DNA from: Actinomadura latina NBRC 106108
GTDB lineage: Bacteria > Actinomycetota > Actinomycetes > Streptosporangiales > Streptosporangiaceae
DNA length: 64,000 nt
Assembly (NCBI RefSeq): GCF_001552195.1
Contig: NZ_BCQS01000008.1
Coordinates: 62,001 to 126,000, forward strand
Direction of reading: 5' to 3'
Shown: in pieces, positions 40,938-49,638 of the stretch
How the letters are laid out: each line of letters starts with the position of its first letter
Numbering within the stretch: position 1 is the first letter of the stretch
Notes under the pieces: generated by a model
Seen by the model: the letters and a program-made list of their open reading frames with translations, nothing else
What the model was told of the DNA's origin: nothing
Database searches by the model: none
Translations under genes and position numbers: made by a program

Positions 40938-42544
40938 GCAACGAGACCCTGTCGATCAGCCTGTTCATCGTGTTCGTGTTCGCCACCCTCGCGATCACCG
41001 TGTGGGCCAGCCGGAACACCAAGAGCGCCACCGACTTCTACGCCGGCGGACGCTCGTTCTCCGGCATGCAGAACGGCATGGCGATCGGCGGCGACTACAT
41101 GTCCGCCGCGTCCTTCCTCGGCATCGCCGGGCTCATCGCCCTGTACGGCTATGACGGCTTCCTGTACTCGATCGGGTTCCTCGTCGCGTGGCTCGTCGCG
41201 CTGCTGCTGGTCGCGGAGCTGCTGCGCAACTCCGGCCGGTTCACGATGGCGGACGTGCTGGCGTTCCGGATGAGCCCGCGGCCCGTCCGGACCGCCGCCG
41301 GCGTCTCCACCATCGTCGTGTCGATCTTCTACCTGCTGGCGCAGATGGTCGGCGCGGGCGCGCTCGTCTCGCTGCTGTTCGGCTTCACCAGCGACTTCGC
41401 CAAGGGCGCCACGATCGCGCTGGTCGGCGTCCTGATGATCATCTACGTGGTGTTCGGCGGGATGAAGGGCACCACCTGGGTGCAGATCGTCAAGGCCGTC
41501 ATGCTGATGACCGGCGCGGCCCTGATCACGCTGCTGGTGCTCGGCAAGTTCGGCTTCAACCTCTCCTCGCTGCTGAAGGACGCCGCCGAGCAGAGCGGCA
41601 AGGGCGACAAGTTCCTGGAGCCCGGCCAGCGCTACGCCACCGAGGAGTCTGGCCTCACCGGCAAGCTCGACCTGATCAGCCTCGGCCTCGCGCTCGTCCT
41701 CGGCACCGCCGGGCTGCCGCACATCCTCATCCGCTTCTACACCGTCCCGACCGCCCGCGACGCCCGCAAGTCCGTCATGTGGGGCATCGGCCTCATCGGG
41801 GTGTTCTACCTGTTCACCCTCGTCCTCGGCTTCGGCGCCGCCGCCCTCGTCGGCTCGAAGGAGATCGCCAGGGTCAACCCGGCCGGCAACACCGCGGCAC
41901 CGCAGCTCGCCGAACGCATCGGCGAGATCGTGTTCGGCGACGCCGGCGGGACGATCCTGCTCGCGGTCATCGCGGCCGTCGCCTTCGCGACGATCCTCGC
42001 GGTCGTGGCGGGCCTCACCCTCGCCTCGTCCTCGTCCTTCGCGCACGACCTGTACGCCCACGTGTTCCGCAAGGGCAAGGCCACCGAGCGGGACGAGGTC
42101 CGCGTCGCCCGCATCTCCGCGCTGGTGATCGGGGCCGTCTCCATCGTCCTCGGCATCTACGCGCAGCGCCTCAACGTCGCGTTCCTCGTCGCCCTCGCGT
42201 TCGCGGTCGCCGCGTCCGGGAACCTGCCCGCGATCCTCTACAGCCTGTTCTGGAAGAGGTTCAACACCGCGGGCGCCACTTCCGCCATCTACGGGGGCCT
42301 CGGCGCCGCGATCTTCTTCGTGGCGTTCTCCCCGGTCGTGTCCGGCTCCGAGAAGGCGCTGTTCACCGACCACGACTGGAGCTGGTTCCCGCTCAACAAC
42401 CCGGGCCTGCTGTCCATCCCGATCGGCTTCCTGGCCGGGTTCCTCGGGACCGTCCTCAGCAAGGAGTACAACGCGGCCAAGTACGCCGAGATCGAGGTCC
42501 GCTCCCTCACCGGTGCGGGCGCCGAGGTCGCCGTCAAGGACTGA
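40934..42544 (+). CDS. actP: Cation/acetate symporter (ActP-like), copy 2
   Basis: 536 residues, SSS family. SATDFYAGGRSFSGMQNGMAIGGDY near 31-55 (given here as two adjoining parts), ASFLGIAGLIALYGYDGF, and GTAGLPHILIRFYTVPTARDARKS near 255 match acetate permease ActP closely. ASSSSFAHDLYAHV lies in the later conserved loop. It imports acetate and related acids with a cation. It is translationally coupled to DUF485 and followed by a strong terminator. The substrate is inferred from family only. Confidence 0.9.
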   Translation: MSNETLSISLFIVFVFATLAITVWASRNTKSATDFYAGGRSFSGMQNGMAIGGDYMSAASFLGIAGLIALYGYDGFLYSIGFLVAWLVALLLVAELLRNSGRFTMADVLAFRMSPRPVRTAAGVSTIVVSIFYLLAQMVGAGALVSLLFGFTSDFAKGATIALVGVLMIIYVVFGGMKGTTWVQIVKAVMLMTGAALITLLVLGKFGFNLSSLLKDAAEQSGKGDKFLEPGQRYATEESGLTGKLDLISLGLALVLGTAGLPHILIRFYTVPTARDARKSVMWGIGLIGVFYLFTLVLGFGAAALVGSKEIARVNPAGNTAAPQLAERIGEIVFGDAGGTILLAVIAAVAFATILAVVAGLTLASSSSFAHDLYAHVFRKGKATERDEVRVARISALVIGAVSIVLGIYAQRLNVAFLVALAFAVAASGNLPAILYSLFWKRFNTAGATSAIYGGLGAAIFFVAFSPVVSGSEKALFTDHDWSWFPLNNPGLLSIPIGFLAGFLGTVLSKEYNAAKYAEIEVRSLTGAGAEVAVKD

Positions 42545-42591
42545 CCCCCGACCCGCCGCGCGGGCGACCGTCGCCCGGTCCCGCGCGGCCC

Positions 42592-42627
42592 GCGGCCCCG
42601 TCCCGATCACCCCCGGGACGGGGCCGC
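42592..42627 (+). terminator. Hairpin terminator after the symporter
   Basis: The perfect 13-bp arms GCGGCCCCGTCCC (42592-42604) and GGGACGGGGCCGC (42615-42627) flank a 10-base loop, 48 bases after the actP stop. Confidence 0.75.
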
Positions 42628-42747
42628 TCCATGCCCGGCTCAGGCGGGCGAGTCTTTGTTGGCGGGGGTGGGTTTGGCGGGCGTGCTGTGCGCAAGATCT
42701 AGATTGCAGGTGCACGGCGGGGGACGCGGGTCGGCGGGAGGTACGGG

Positions 42748-43146
42748 ATGGGGTACGGGAGGTCGGCCAAGCGCGGGGTGGTGCTGCTCATCGGGGGCGC
42801 GGTGCTGGTGGCCGGTGTCGCTCTGCTCGTCCTGCCCGGACCGGGGCTGCTGCTGGTGCTGGCCGGGCTGCTGATCCTCGCGCGCGAGTTCCCGGCCGTG
42901 GACCGTTACGTCGAACCGGTCCGGGACCGGGCGATCCAGGCGGCGGAGGAGAGCGTGACCTCCTGGTGGCGGCTGACGGGGTCGATCCTCACCGGGCTGG
43001 CGCTGATCGCGGCGGGCATCGTCTGGGGGCTCGTGCCCGCCCTGCCGTTCTCCGGGTGGAGTACGGGATCGGGCCTCATCCTGTCCGGGTTCATCCTTTT
43101 CGGGCTCCTCTACTGGAGCTACCTCCGGGTCAGGGCCCGCCGCTGA
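42748..43146 (+). CDS. PGPGW-type small transmembrane protein
   Basis: 132 residues with four membrane segments in two hairpins. The LLVLPGPGLLLVLAGLLIL stretch (about 25-43) carries the PGPG signature of the putative transmembrane PGPGW family; a second pair of helices spans about 75-125. Function unknown. The ATG at 42748 has GGGAGG nine bases upstream. Confidence 0.8.
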   Translation: MGYGRSAKRGVVLLIGGAVLVAGVALLVLPGPGLLLVLAGLLILAREFPAVDRYVEPVRDRAIQAAEESVTSWWRLTGSILTGLALIAAGIVWGLVPALPFSGWSTGSGLILSGFILFGLLYWSYLRVRARR

Positions 43147-43240
43147 CGCCCGCCGGTGTCCGGATGTGGTCGTGATTCGTGCCAGAACGCTTCCGAAAAG
43201 GTGTGCTCCGTTTGATCCGTGGCCGGGGTATCACCGTGCA

Positions 43241-43681
43241 ATGGGTATGGGCATAGTTCTTCGACTTCTCGTGGCCGCCGGACTCGCGGCCGACGCCATC
43301 GTGCACTGGCGGTTCGCGCCGGGCATGGCCCCCGGGCCGAACACTCCGGACAACGTCATCCCCGGGGACGACCTCTTCCGCGCGCAGGCCGTCGCGGCGG
43401 CCGTGGCCGCCGTCCTGGTCCTGGTGTGGGCGCGGAAATGGACGTACGCGATCGCGTTCATCGTCGCGGCCAGCGCCGGCGGGGCCGTCCTGCTGTACTA
43501 CTTCGTCGACTTCGGGCAGCTCGGCCCGATCCCGCGGATGTACGACCCGCAGTGGTACTCCGACAAGACGATCAGTTTCGCCGGGGAGGCGGTGGCCGCG
43601 GTCGCCGCGCTCATCGGCTTCTTCACCGTCGGCCGGAAGGAGAGCACGGAACCGCGGTCCACCGGTGCGCCCGTAGGATGA
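43241..43681 (+). CDS. Four-helix membrane protein of unknown function
   Basis: 146 residues from ATG 43241 (a second ATG follows at 43247). Four membrane helices are predicted, with ADAIVHWRFA near the first and a polar loop NTPDNVIPGDDLFRAQ before the second. No Shine-Dalgarno is visible; TATCAC lies six bases before the ATG, so translation may be leaderless. Similar small actinobacterial membrane proteins exist, from memory, with no known role. Confidence 0.65.
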   Translation: MGMGIVLRLLVAAGLAADAIVHWRFAPGMAPGPNTPDNVIPGDDLFRAQAVAAAVAAVLVLVWARKWTYAIAFIVAASAGGAVLLYYFVDFGQLGPIPRMYDPQWYSDKTISFAGEAVAAVAALIGFFTVGRKESTEPRSTGAPVG

Positions 43682-43722
43682 GGGCCGCGGCATCGGCGAG
43701 GCGGTACGGGAAGTGAGGGCGC

Positions 43723-44487
43723 GTGGCCGGCTACCACGTGGAGGCGCTGGCGAAGGGCCTGCGCATCCTCGGGCTCTTCTCCGAGCAGCGGCCGGCGATG
43801 AAGCTGACGGACATGGCCGCGGCGGCGGGCCTGCCCCTGCCCACGGCCTTCCGGATGGCGTCCACCCTGACGACCGAAGGGTTCCTGGAGCAGCTGCCGG
43901 ACGGCGGCTACCGCCCCGCGCCCAAGGTGCTCACGCTCGGCTTCTCGGCGCTGCGCAGCCTCGACCTCGTGCAGCTCGCGGACGGCCCGCTGCGCAGGCT
44001 CGTCGCCGCCACCGGGCAGACGGCGAACCTCGGCGTCCTGTCCGGCGACCACGTGCTGTACCTGGTCAGGCTGCGCAACAACGACCTGGTCACGGCCAAC
44101 ATCCAGGTCGGGTCGCGGCTGCCTGCGGTCCGCACGTCGATGGGCAAGATGCTGCTGTCCCAACTGGACGACAGTGAGCTGGACGAGGTGCTGACGCAGG
44201 AGTCATTCGCCGGGGCGGCGGGGCCCAACGCGGTGTCCTCGCTGGAGGCGCTCAGGCCCGTGCTGGCGGAGATCCGCGGCCGGGGCTGGGCGCTCCAGGA
44301 CGAGGAGCTGGCGCACGGGCTCCGGTCGGTCGCGGCGCCCGTCCGGGACGCGTCCGGGACGGCGGTCGCCGCGGTCAACGTGGCCGTGCCCGCGATGGAG
44401 GTCCCTGCGGACCGCCTCCTGAAGGAGGTCCTGCCCCTCGTCCAGGAGGCGTGCACGGAGATCTCGCGTCTGCTCGGCGGGCGCTGA
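43723..44487 (+). CDS. IclR family transcriptional regulator (first of two)
   Basis: 254 residues from GTG 43723 (GAGGG upstream). The winged helix occupies about 1-70 (ALAKGLRILGLFSE, MAAAAGLPLPTAFRMASTL) and the IclR effector domain about 80-250 (NLGVLSGDHVLYLVRLRNND, TSMGKMLLSQL, HGLRSVAAPVRDASG). It is clearly paralogous to the IclR protein at 51350, which stands at the other end of the catabolic gene run. IclR proteins sense aromatic or organic-acid intermediates. It ends six bases from the convergent FAH gene. Confidence 0.92.
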   Translation: MAGYHVEALAKGLRILGLFSEQRPAMKLTDMAAAAGLPLPTAFRMASTLTTEGFLEQLPDGGYRPAPKVLTLGFSALRSLDLVQLADGPLRRLVAATGQTANLGVLSGDHVLYLVRLRNNDLVTANIQVGSRLPAVRTSMGKMLLSQLDDSELDEVLTQESFAGAAGPNAVSSLEALRPVLAEIRGRGWALQDEELAHGLRSVAAPVRDASGTAVAAVNVAVPAMEVPADRLLKEVLPLVQEACTEISRLLGGR

Positions 44488-44493
44488 CCCGCA

Positions 44494-45363
44494 TCACGTG
44501 CCGCCCGCGACGAACCGCTGCGTGAGGCGGCCCACGCCCTCCAGTTCGCTGACCAGCACGTCGCCGGGACGGATGAAGCGCTTCGGGGTGCGGGCGTTGC
44601 CGACGCCGGACGGCGTCCCGGTGAAGACCAGGTCCCCGGGGAACAGGCGGCAGACCCGCGACAGCCGGACGAGCAGCTCCGGCACGTCGTAGATCATCGC
44701 GGACGTGCGCGCGCTCTGCACCGTCTCACCGGACAGGCTGCACGAGATGGCCAGGTCGGACGGGTCGCCGAACTCGTCCGGCGTGACCAGCCACGGACCA
44801 GTGGGGCCGAACTTCGGGAACGACTTGGCCAGGCTGAACTGCGGCTTGGCCCCGGCGAGCTGCGACGTCCGCTCGGACAGGTCCTGGCCGAGGGTGATGC
44901 CCGCCACGTGGCCCCAGGCGTCCTCCCGCCGGACGCGGACGGTCTCCCGGGACACCGCCACCACCATCTCCACCTCCCAGTCCACGGTGCCGGACGGCAG
45001 TTCGACCTCGCAGACGGGCCCGGCGAGGCAGCCGGGGAACTTGGTGAACGTCACGGGCGCCGAATCCGGCGGGTACCCTGCCTCGCTCGCGTGCGCCGCG
45101 TAGTTGATGCCGATGGCGAACACCTGCGGCGGGCGGGGCACCGGCGGCCCCAGTTCCTCCACGGTGAACGGCCCGCCCTGCGCGGGGCCGGCCGACGCGG
45201 CCCAGGAGCGGAACGCGTCCCACTCGGCGAAGAGGGCCTGCGGGTCGGCGGGGAACCGGCCGGCGCTGGCGTCGGCGACGTCGACGGCCACCCGCCCGGC
45301 CGTGTCCCCGGCCGTGTCCCCGGTGATGACCACGGCGCGCCCGCGCAGGTTGGCGAGCCTCAC
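44494..45363 (-). CDS. Fumarylacetoacetate hydrolase family protein (A)
   Basis: 289 residues from the GTG at 45363, which overlaps the stop of the upstream gene (GTGA). The FAH fold motifs are present: VFAIGINYAAHASEAG near 84-99, metal-binding Glu residues in VDWEVEMVVAVS, the Asp in ITLGQDLSER, then GPWLVTPDEFGDP and LVFTGTPSGVG. These enzymes cleave or hydrate beta-diketo or 2-oxo acids in aromatic catabolism. A short duplication gives GDTAGDTAG near residue 15. The substrate is unknown. Confidence 0.88.
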   Translation of the reverse strand: MRLANLRGRAVVITGDTAGDTAGRVAVDVADASAGRFPADPQALFAEWDAFRSWAASAGPAQGGPFTVEELGPPVPRPPQVFAIGINYAAHASEAGYPPDSAPVTFTKFPGCLAGPVCEVELPSGTVDWEVEMVVAVSRETVRVRREDAWGHVAGITLGQDLSERTSQLAGAKPQFSLAKSFPKFGPTGPWLVTPDEFGDPSDLAISCSLSGETVQSARTSAMIYDVPELLVRLSRVCRLFPGDLVFTGTPSGVGNARTPKRFIRPGDVLVSELEGVGRLTQRFVAGGT

Positions 45364-46229
45364 CAGTCGACCTTGTCCGGAGCGGGCTCGCCGTACGCGT
45401 CCTGCCAGGACACGACCGGGTTGCGCAGCGTCCCGACGCCCTCGATCTCGGCCTCCACGACGTCGCCCGGACGCAGGTAGAAGTCGAACGGGTCCGGCTG
45501 GACGGCGGCGACGCCCGAGACGGTGCCCGTCGTGAGGATGTCGCCCGCGCTGTAGACCTGCGGCGAGTGGTACGCCACCAGGTGCGGGATCGACACCCGC
45601 ATCTGCTTGGTGTGCCCGGTCTGCCGCGTCTCGCCGTTCACCCGCAGCTCCATGGCGAGGTCCTGCATGTCGTCGATCTCGTCGGCGGTGACGATCCACG
45701 GCCCGATCGGGCAGAACGTGTCGATCGCCTTGCTGAACGAGAAGACGCCGGACTCCATCTCGCGGCGCTGGATGTCGCGGGCGGTGATGTCGTTGAAGAC
45801 GGTGAACCCGGCGATGTGCTCCAGCGCCTCCTCCGGCCCGAAGAACTTGCCGGGCGTGCCGATGATGACGGCCAGCTCCAGCTCGTAGTCCAGCTCCCGG
45901 GTGAGGTGCTCGGGGTACACGATCGGGTCGTCCGGCCCGATGATCGCGTCGACGTTCTGGAAGAACACGATGCCCTTGTGCACCGGATGCGACCAGTTGA
46001 CCGCCTGGAGTTCCTCGTGGTGGTCGGCGAAGTTGCCGGCCGTGTGGAAGAACTTCTTCGGCCGGATGGGCGCGCGGAGCCGGACGTCCGCGAGCTTGAG
46101 CCGCTGTCCGGTCTCGGCGGCGGTCCCGCCGCGCTCGAAGAACGCCCGCGTGGACGGGACGTCGAGCTCGATGACGTCGTCGCCGTCCAGCCGCCCGACC
46201 CGGCCCTCGTCAAAGGTGATCAGTTTCAA
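45360..46229 (-). CDS. Fumarylacetoacetate hydrolase family protein (B)
   Basis: 289 residues starting at a TTG (46229) with GAGGGAG upstream. KKFFHTAGNFADHHEEL near 58-74, ELDYELELAVIIG near 110-122 (metal Glu pair), FTVFNDITARDIQRRE near 140, GPWIVTADEID and ILTTGTVSGVA are the family motifs. It is only moderately similar to protein A next to it, so the pair probably handle successive or alternative intermediates rather than being a recent duplication. It is part of the minus-strand operon running from 51269 to 44494. Confidence 0.88.
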   Translation of the reverse strand: MKLITFDEGRVGRLDGDDVIELDVPSTRAFFERGGTAAETGQRLKLADVRLRAPIRPKKFFHTAGNFADHHEELQAVNWSHPVHKGIVFFQNVDAIIGPDDPIVYPEHLTRELDYELELAVIIGTPGKFFGPEEALEHIAGFTVFNDITARDIQRREMESGVFSFSKAIDTFCPIGPWIVTADEIDDMQDLAMELRVNGETRQTGHTKQMRVSIPHLVAYHSPQVYSAGDILTTGTVSGVAAVQPDPFDFYLRPGDVVEAEIEGVGTLRNPVVSWQDAYGEPAPDKVDW

Positions 46230-46241
46230 CGGTTCTCCCTC

Positions 46242-47054
46242 TCAGGGGCGCCCGCGCGAGGCGCGCTTCTCGATCGCCGACAGCGCGGCGTTGACCGCCA
46301 GCGCGCCGGCGCAGACCACGAGGACCATCGCGTCCAGCGCGGCGGCCCGGTGGTTGGTGATCTGCAGGCTGATGTAGGTGCCCACGCCGTCCACCGAGAT
46401 CATCAGCTCGGCCAGCAGCACCCCCAGCAGGGACAGCGCCGCGCCGATCTTGAGCGCGCCGATGATCTCCGGCAGGCAGGCCGGGACGATCAGGAACAGC
46501 GTCCGCCGGACCCGCCCGGCGCCCATGGCCCGGCCGGAGTCGAGCACGGACGGCTCGACCGCCGCACCCGCCGACATCGTCATGAGGACGACCGGCGGGA
46601 GGCCGTGGATGACGCCGAACGCGATCTCCGAGCCGTCGCCGAGCCCGAGCCACAGCACGAACAGCGGGTAGAACGGCGCCATCGGCAGCGCGTACAGCAC
46701 GGACACGATGTCCCGCCCGCCGAGGTGGACGTGCCGGTTGACCCGGCCGAGCAGCAGCCCGAGCGCCGTCCCGGCGACGGCCGTGATCGCGAACGCGGCC
46801 AGGAACCGGTAGGTCGTGTAGCCGGCCAGCGTCAGCGACTCGCCGGTCAGCACTTCCGGCAGGCCGTCGGCGGCGATCCGGCTGGGCGAGGTGAGGAAGT
46901 CGCCGCCGGCCGCCGACGCGCGGGTCAGCGCCTCCCAGAGTCCGACCAGCCCGAGGACCGTCGCCCAGCGGACGAGGTGGACGGCGGCGTCGCCCCCCCG
47001 CGGCGGCGCGTGCGCCGCCGCGGGCGGCTGGGCGATGACGCTCAGAGACGGCAT
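46242..47054 (-). CDS. ABC transporter permease (TauC/SsuC type), first
   Basis: 270 residues with about six membrane helices. The EAA-type cytoplasmic loop is recognisable around SGRAMGAGRVRRTLFLIVPACLPEIIGAL near 175-203 (given as one stretch in two parts: SGRAMGAGRVRR and LIVPACLPEIIGAL). It belongs to the nitrate/sulfonate/taurine importer group. It lies eight bases after the binding-protein gene. A second, different permease is encoded on the other side of that gene, so the importer is probably a permease heterodimer. Confidence 0.87.
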   Translation of the reverse strand: MPSLSVIAQPPAAAHAPPRGGDAAVHLVRWATVLGLVGLWEALTRASAAGGDFLTSPSRIAADGLPEVLTGESLTLAGYTTYRFLAAFAITAVAGTALGLLLGRVNRHVHLGGRDIVSVLYALPMAPFYPLFVLWLGLGDGSEIAFGVIHGLPPVVLMTMSAGAAVEPSVLDSGRAMGAGRVRRTLFLIVPACLPEIIGALKIGAALSLLGVLLAELMISVDGVGTYISLQITNHRAAALDAMVLVVCAGALAVNAALSAIEKRASRGRP

Positions 47055-47061
47055 GGACGGC

Positions 47062-48078
47062 TCACTTCGCCGCGCTGATCTCGGTGCTGAGGTAGGCGTC
47101 CTGGGCGGGCGAGGCCGAGGCGATGCCGAGCTTCGGCAGCGCCTTGGCGTAGCCGGCCATCCCGGCGGTGCTGATGGCTCCGCCCGGGGTGAAGTCGCCG
47201 ATCAGCGCGTCATAGGTCTTCCCGGCGAGCTGCTCCGGCATGCCGAGCTTGGCCTTCGCGAGGTCGATGGTGGGCTGCCGGTTGGCCTTCATCCACTCCA
47301 GCGACGCGGTGTAGGCCTTCGCGAGCTTGCGCAGGTTCGCCGCGTTGCCGTCGATGTAGGGCTTCTTCGCCATCAGCACGGCGAACTGCGAGTCGGCGCC
47401 GAGCGTCTCCGACGCCTTCCCCGCGATCTTGCCCTGGTCCTGCGACTCCAGCAGGAAGCCGAAGTTGACCGGGAGGATGAACCCGTCGATGTCGCCGCGC
47501 TTCATCGCCGCCATCGTCGCGGACGGGGCGCCGAGCGGAACCTCCTTGACCTTCTCGAACGGCACGCCGGACGCCTCCGCGGACGCGCGCGTGACGTAGT
47601 CGGTGAGCGACCCGACCTTGGAGATGCCGATCTTCTTGCCGGCCATGCCGGAGAAGCCGGTGATGGCGGAGTCCTTCGGGACGATCAGCGCCATCGGGCT
47701 CTTGGCCATGACGCCGTAGAACGCCTGCGTCTGCAAGTTCTTCGCCGCGCCGGACACCGCGTCCAGGCCGGTGGCGGCGCCCACGTCGACGGACCCGCCG
47801 GCCATCGCCTTGGTGAGGTCGGAGCCGGCGGAGAAGTCGACCACGCTGACGTCCAGGCCCTCGGCCTTGAAGAAGCCCTGCTCGACGGCCACCCGGGCGG
47901 GCATCGCGTGCACGAAGTCCTGCGCCTGGACGAGCCCGATCTTGATGGAGGGGGACGGTTCGGTGGAACCGCCGCCGCCGCACGCGGTGAGCGCGGCGGC
48001 GCACAGCGCCGCGACGGCGGCGACCTTGCCGATGATGTTCAACGGGCCGGTGATGTTCAAAGGGCTGGTGATGTTCAA
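47062..48078 (-). CDS. ABC transporter substrate-binding lipoprotein (NMT1/TauA type)
   Basis: About 338 residues. The signal is a lipoprotein type: after a repeated LNIT-motif start comes KVAAVAALCAAALTACGGGG, with the lipobox LTAC, so Cys is lipidated. The mature protein has KIGLVQAQDFVHAMPARVA, EQGFFKAEGLDV and DVGAATGLDAV, typical of the NMT1/TauA periplasmic-fold family. The likely start is the TTG at 48078 overlapping the upstream stop (TTGA); two more in-frame TTG codons follow at 18-bp steps. The ligand is unknown; the context suggests an aromatic or sulfonated acid. Confidence 0.88.
   Translation of the reverse strand: MNITSPLNITGPLNIIGKVAAVAALCAAALTACGGGGSTEPSPSIKIGLVQAQDFVHAMPARVAVEQGFFKAEGLDVSVVDFSAGSDLTKAMAGGSVDVGAATGLDAVSGAAKNLQTQAFYGVMAKSPMALIVPKDSAITGFSGMAGKKIGISKVGSLTDYVTRASAEASGVPFEKVKEVPLGAPSATMAAMKRGDIDGFILPVNFGFLLESQDQGKIAGKASETLGADSQFAVLMAKKPYIDGNAANLRKLAKAYTASLEWMKANRQPTIDLAKAKLGMPEQLAGKTYDALIGDFTPGGAISTAGMAGYAKALPKLGIASASPAQDAYLSTEISAAK
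48025..48078 (-). repeat. Three tandem 18-bp repeats at the binding-protein start
   Basis: On the minus strand the unit TTGAACATCA(C/T)C plus six bases occurs three times in a row, encoding LNITSP, LNITGP and LNIIGK. Each unit begins with a potential TTG start codon. Confidence 0.85.
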
Positions 48079-48833
48079 CGGTGTACGCCTTTCTGGAGGA
48101 CGTGGGTGGTGACCGAGAACAGGAGGTTGACCGCGACCGTGACGATGCAGGCGATCACGATCCAGGCGAACAGCCCGGGGCTGTCCAGGCCCTGGCTGGT
48201 GGTGCCGAGCTGGTAGCCGATGCCGGCGGCGCCCGCGATGAACTCCGCCGCGATGACGGTGACCAGCGCCAGCCCGAGCGACACCCGCATGGCGGCGAGC
48301 ACCGGGCCGAGGACGGCGGGCAGCACGACGGCGCGCAGCCACTGGGCGCGGGTGGCGCCCATCGTGCGGGCGGCGACGATCAGCCGCCCGTCCACGTTCG
48401 CGGTGGCGCGGGCCGCCGCGATGGCGATCGGGAAGAACGCGTACAGCGCGCCCAGCACGATCTTGGACTGCGACCCGACCCCGAGCGTCGCCGCCAGCAC
48501 CGGATACAAGATCACGAGCGGCAGCGCGTTCATGCTGGTGAGAACCGGCTCGTAGGCGCGGCGCAGCAGCCGCGACGAGCCGACCAGGACGCCGAGCGGC
48601 AGCGCGAGCAGCGCCGCGGCCCCGAACGCGGCGGCCGTCTCCCGAAGCGTGGTCGCGATCGGCTCGGCCAGCCGCGACGGCTCGCCCGCGAGGCCGGCGA
48701 GCACCCGCCACACGCTGCCGATGGTCGGCAGCAGCAGCGGCGCCACCGTGCCCGAGGCCGCGAGGGCCCACCAGGTCGCGAGGACGCCCGCCACCGTCCC
48801 GGCGTAGACGAGGACGCGCCGCGGGCTGATCAT
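48075..48833 (-). CDS. ABC transporter permease (TauC/SsuC type), second
   Basis: 252 residues from ATG 48833, overlapping the ATPase stop (ATGA). About six membrane helices and an EAA loop (AARTMGATRAQWLRAVVLPA) near 155-174. Same superfamily as the permease at 46242 but clearly different in sequence. Its TGA overlaps the TTG start of the binding-protein gene, so the four transporter genes are translationally coupled in the order ATPase, permease 2, binding protein, permease 1. Confidence 0.87.
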   Translation of the reverse strand: MISPRRVLVYAGTVAGVLATWWALAASGTVAPLLLPTIGSVWRVLAGLAGEPSRLAEPIATTLRETAAAFGAAALLALPLGVLVGSSRLLRRAYEPVLTSMNALPLVILYPVLAATLGVGSQSKIVLGALYAFFPIAIAAARATANVDGRLIVAARTMGATRAQWLRAVVLPAVLGPVLAAMRVSLGLALVTVIAAEFIAGAAGIGYQLGTTSQGLDSPGLFAWIVIACIVTVAVNLLFSVTTHVLQKGVHR

Positions 48834-49633
48834 CGGGAGTCGTCCAGGAGGAGGGCGGACAGCCGGTCGGTGAGCGCGTGGAACTCCGGGCTGCGCAGGA
48901 TGCGCGGCTCGCGCGGCCGGGCCAGCGGCACCTCGATGATCTCCTTGATCGTCGCCGGCCGCGGGGTCATCACGATCACGCGGTCGGACAGGTAGGCCGC
49001 CTCCGCCAGGCTGTGCGTCACGAACAGCACCGTCTTGCCGTGCTCCTCCAGCAGCGTGACGAGCTGCTCGCCGATCTTCGTCCGGGACAGCTCGTCCAGC
49101 GCGGCGAACGGCTCGTCCAGCAGCAGGATCGAGGCGTCCGACACCAGCGCCCGGGCGATCGCGACGCGCTGCCGCATGCCGCCGGACAGCTCGTGCGGGA
49201 AGCGGTGCGGGACGTCGGCCAGCCCGACGGCGCGCAGCGCGTCCATGGCGCGGGCCCGGCGCTCCCGGCGGCCGGCGCCGGCGAACTGCAGCGCGATCTC
49301 CACGTTGCGGACGGCGCTGCGCCACGGGTACAGCGCCAGGTCCTGGAACACGAAGGAGATGTCGCGCGGGCGCGGGCCCCGCACCGGCGTCCCGTCCACG
49401 AGCAGTTCCCCCGAGACGGGTGCGAGCAGGCCCCCGACCGCGCGCAGGGCGGAGCTCTTCCCGCAGCCGGACGGTCCGATGAGGCTGACGAACTCGCCGG
49501 GCCGGACGTCGAACGTCAGGCCGGTCGCCGCCGTCGTCTCGCCGTAGGCGAGGGTGAGGTCGCGGGCGTCGACCCGGGGGGACGCCTGGGCGTCCGCCAC
49601 GGGCGCGGCGCTCTTCTCACGCTGCCGGGCCAT
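48830..49633 (-). CDS. ABC transporter ATPase (TauB/SsuB type)
   Basis: 267 residues. Walker A GPSGCGKSSALR (near 63-74), Q-loop in FVFQDLALYPWRSA, signature ELSGGMRQRVAIARAL near 152-167, Walker B ILLLDEPFAALDELSR and the switch VTHSLAEAAYLSDRV are all intact. It drives the nitrate/sulfonate/taurine-type importer encoded with it. It begins six bases after the stop of the SDR gene upstream, so it belongs to the same operon. Confidence 0.93.
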   Translation of the reverse strand: MARQREKSAAPVADAQASPRVDARDLTLAYGETTAATGLTFDVRPGEFVSLIGPSGCGKSSALRAVGGLLAPVSGELLVDGTPVRGPRPRDISFVFQDLALYPWRSAVRNVEIALQFAGAGRRERRARAMDALRAVGLADVPHRFPHELSGGMRQRVAIARALVSDASILLLDEPFAALDELSRTKIGEQLVTLLEEHGKTVLFVTHSLAEAAYLSDRVIVMTPRPATIKEIIEVPLARPREPRILRSPEFHALTDRLSALLLDDSR

Positions 49634-49638
49634 GTCCG

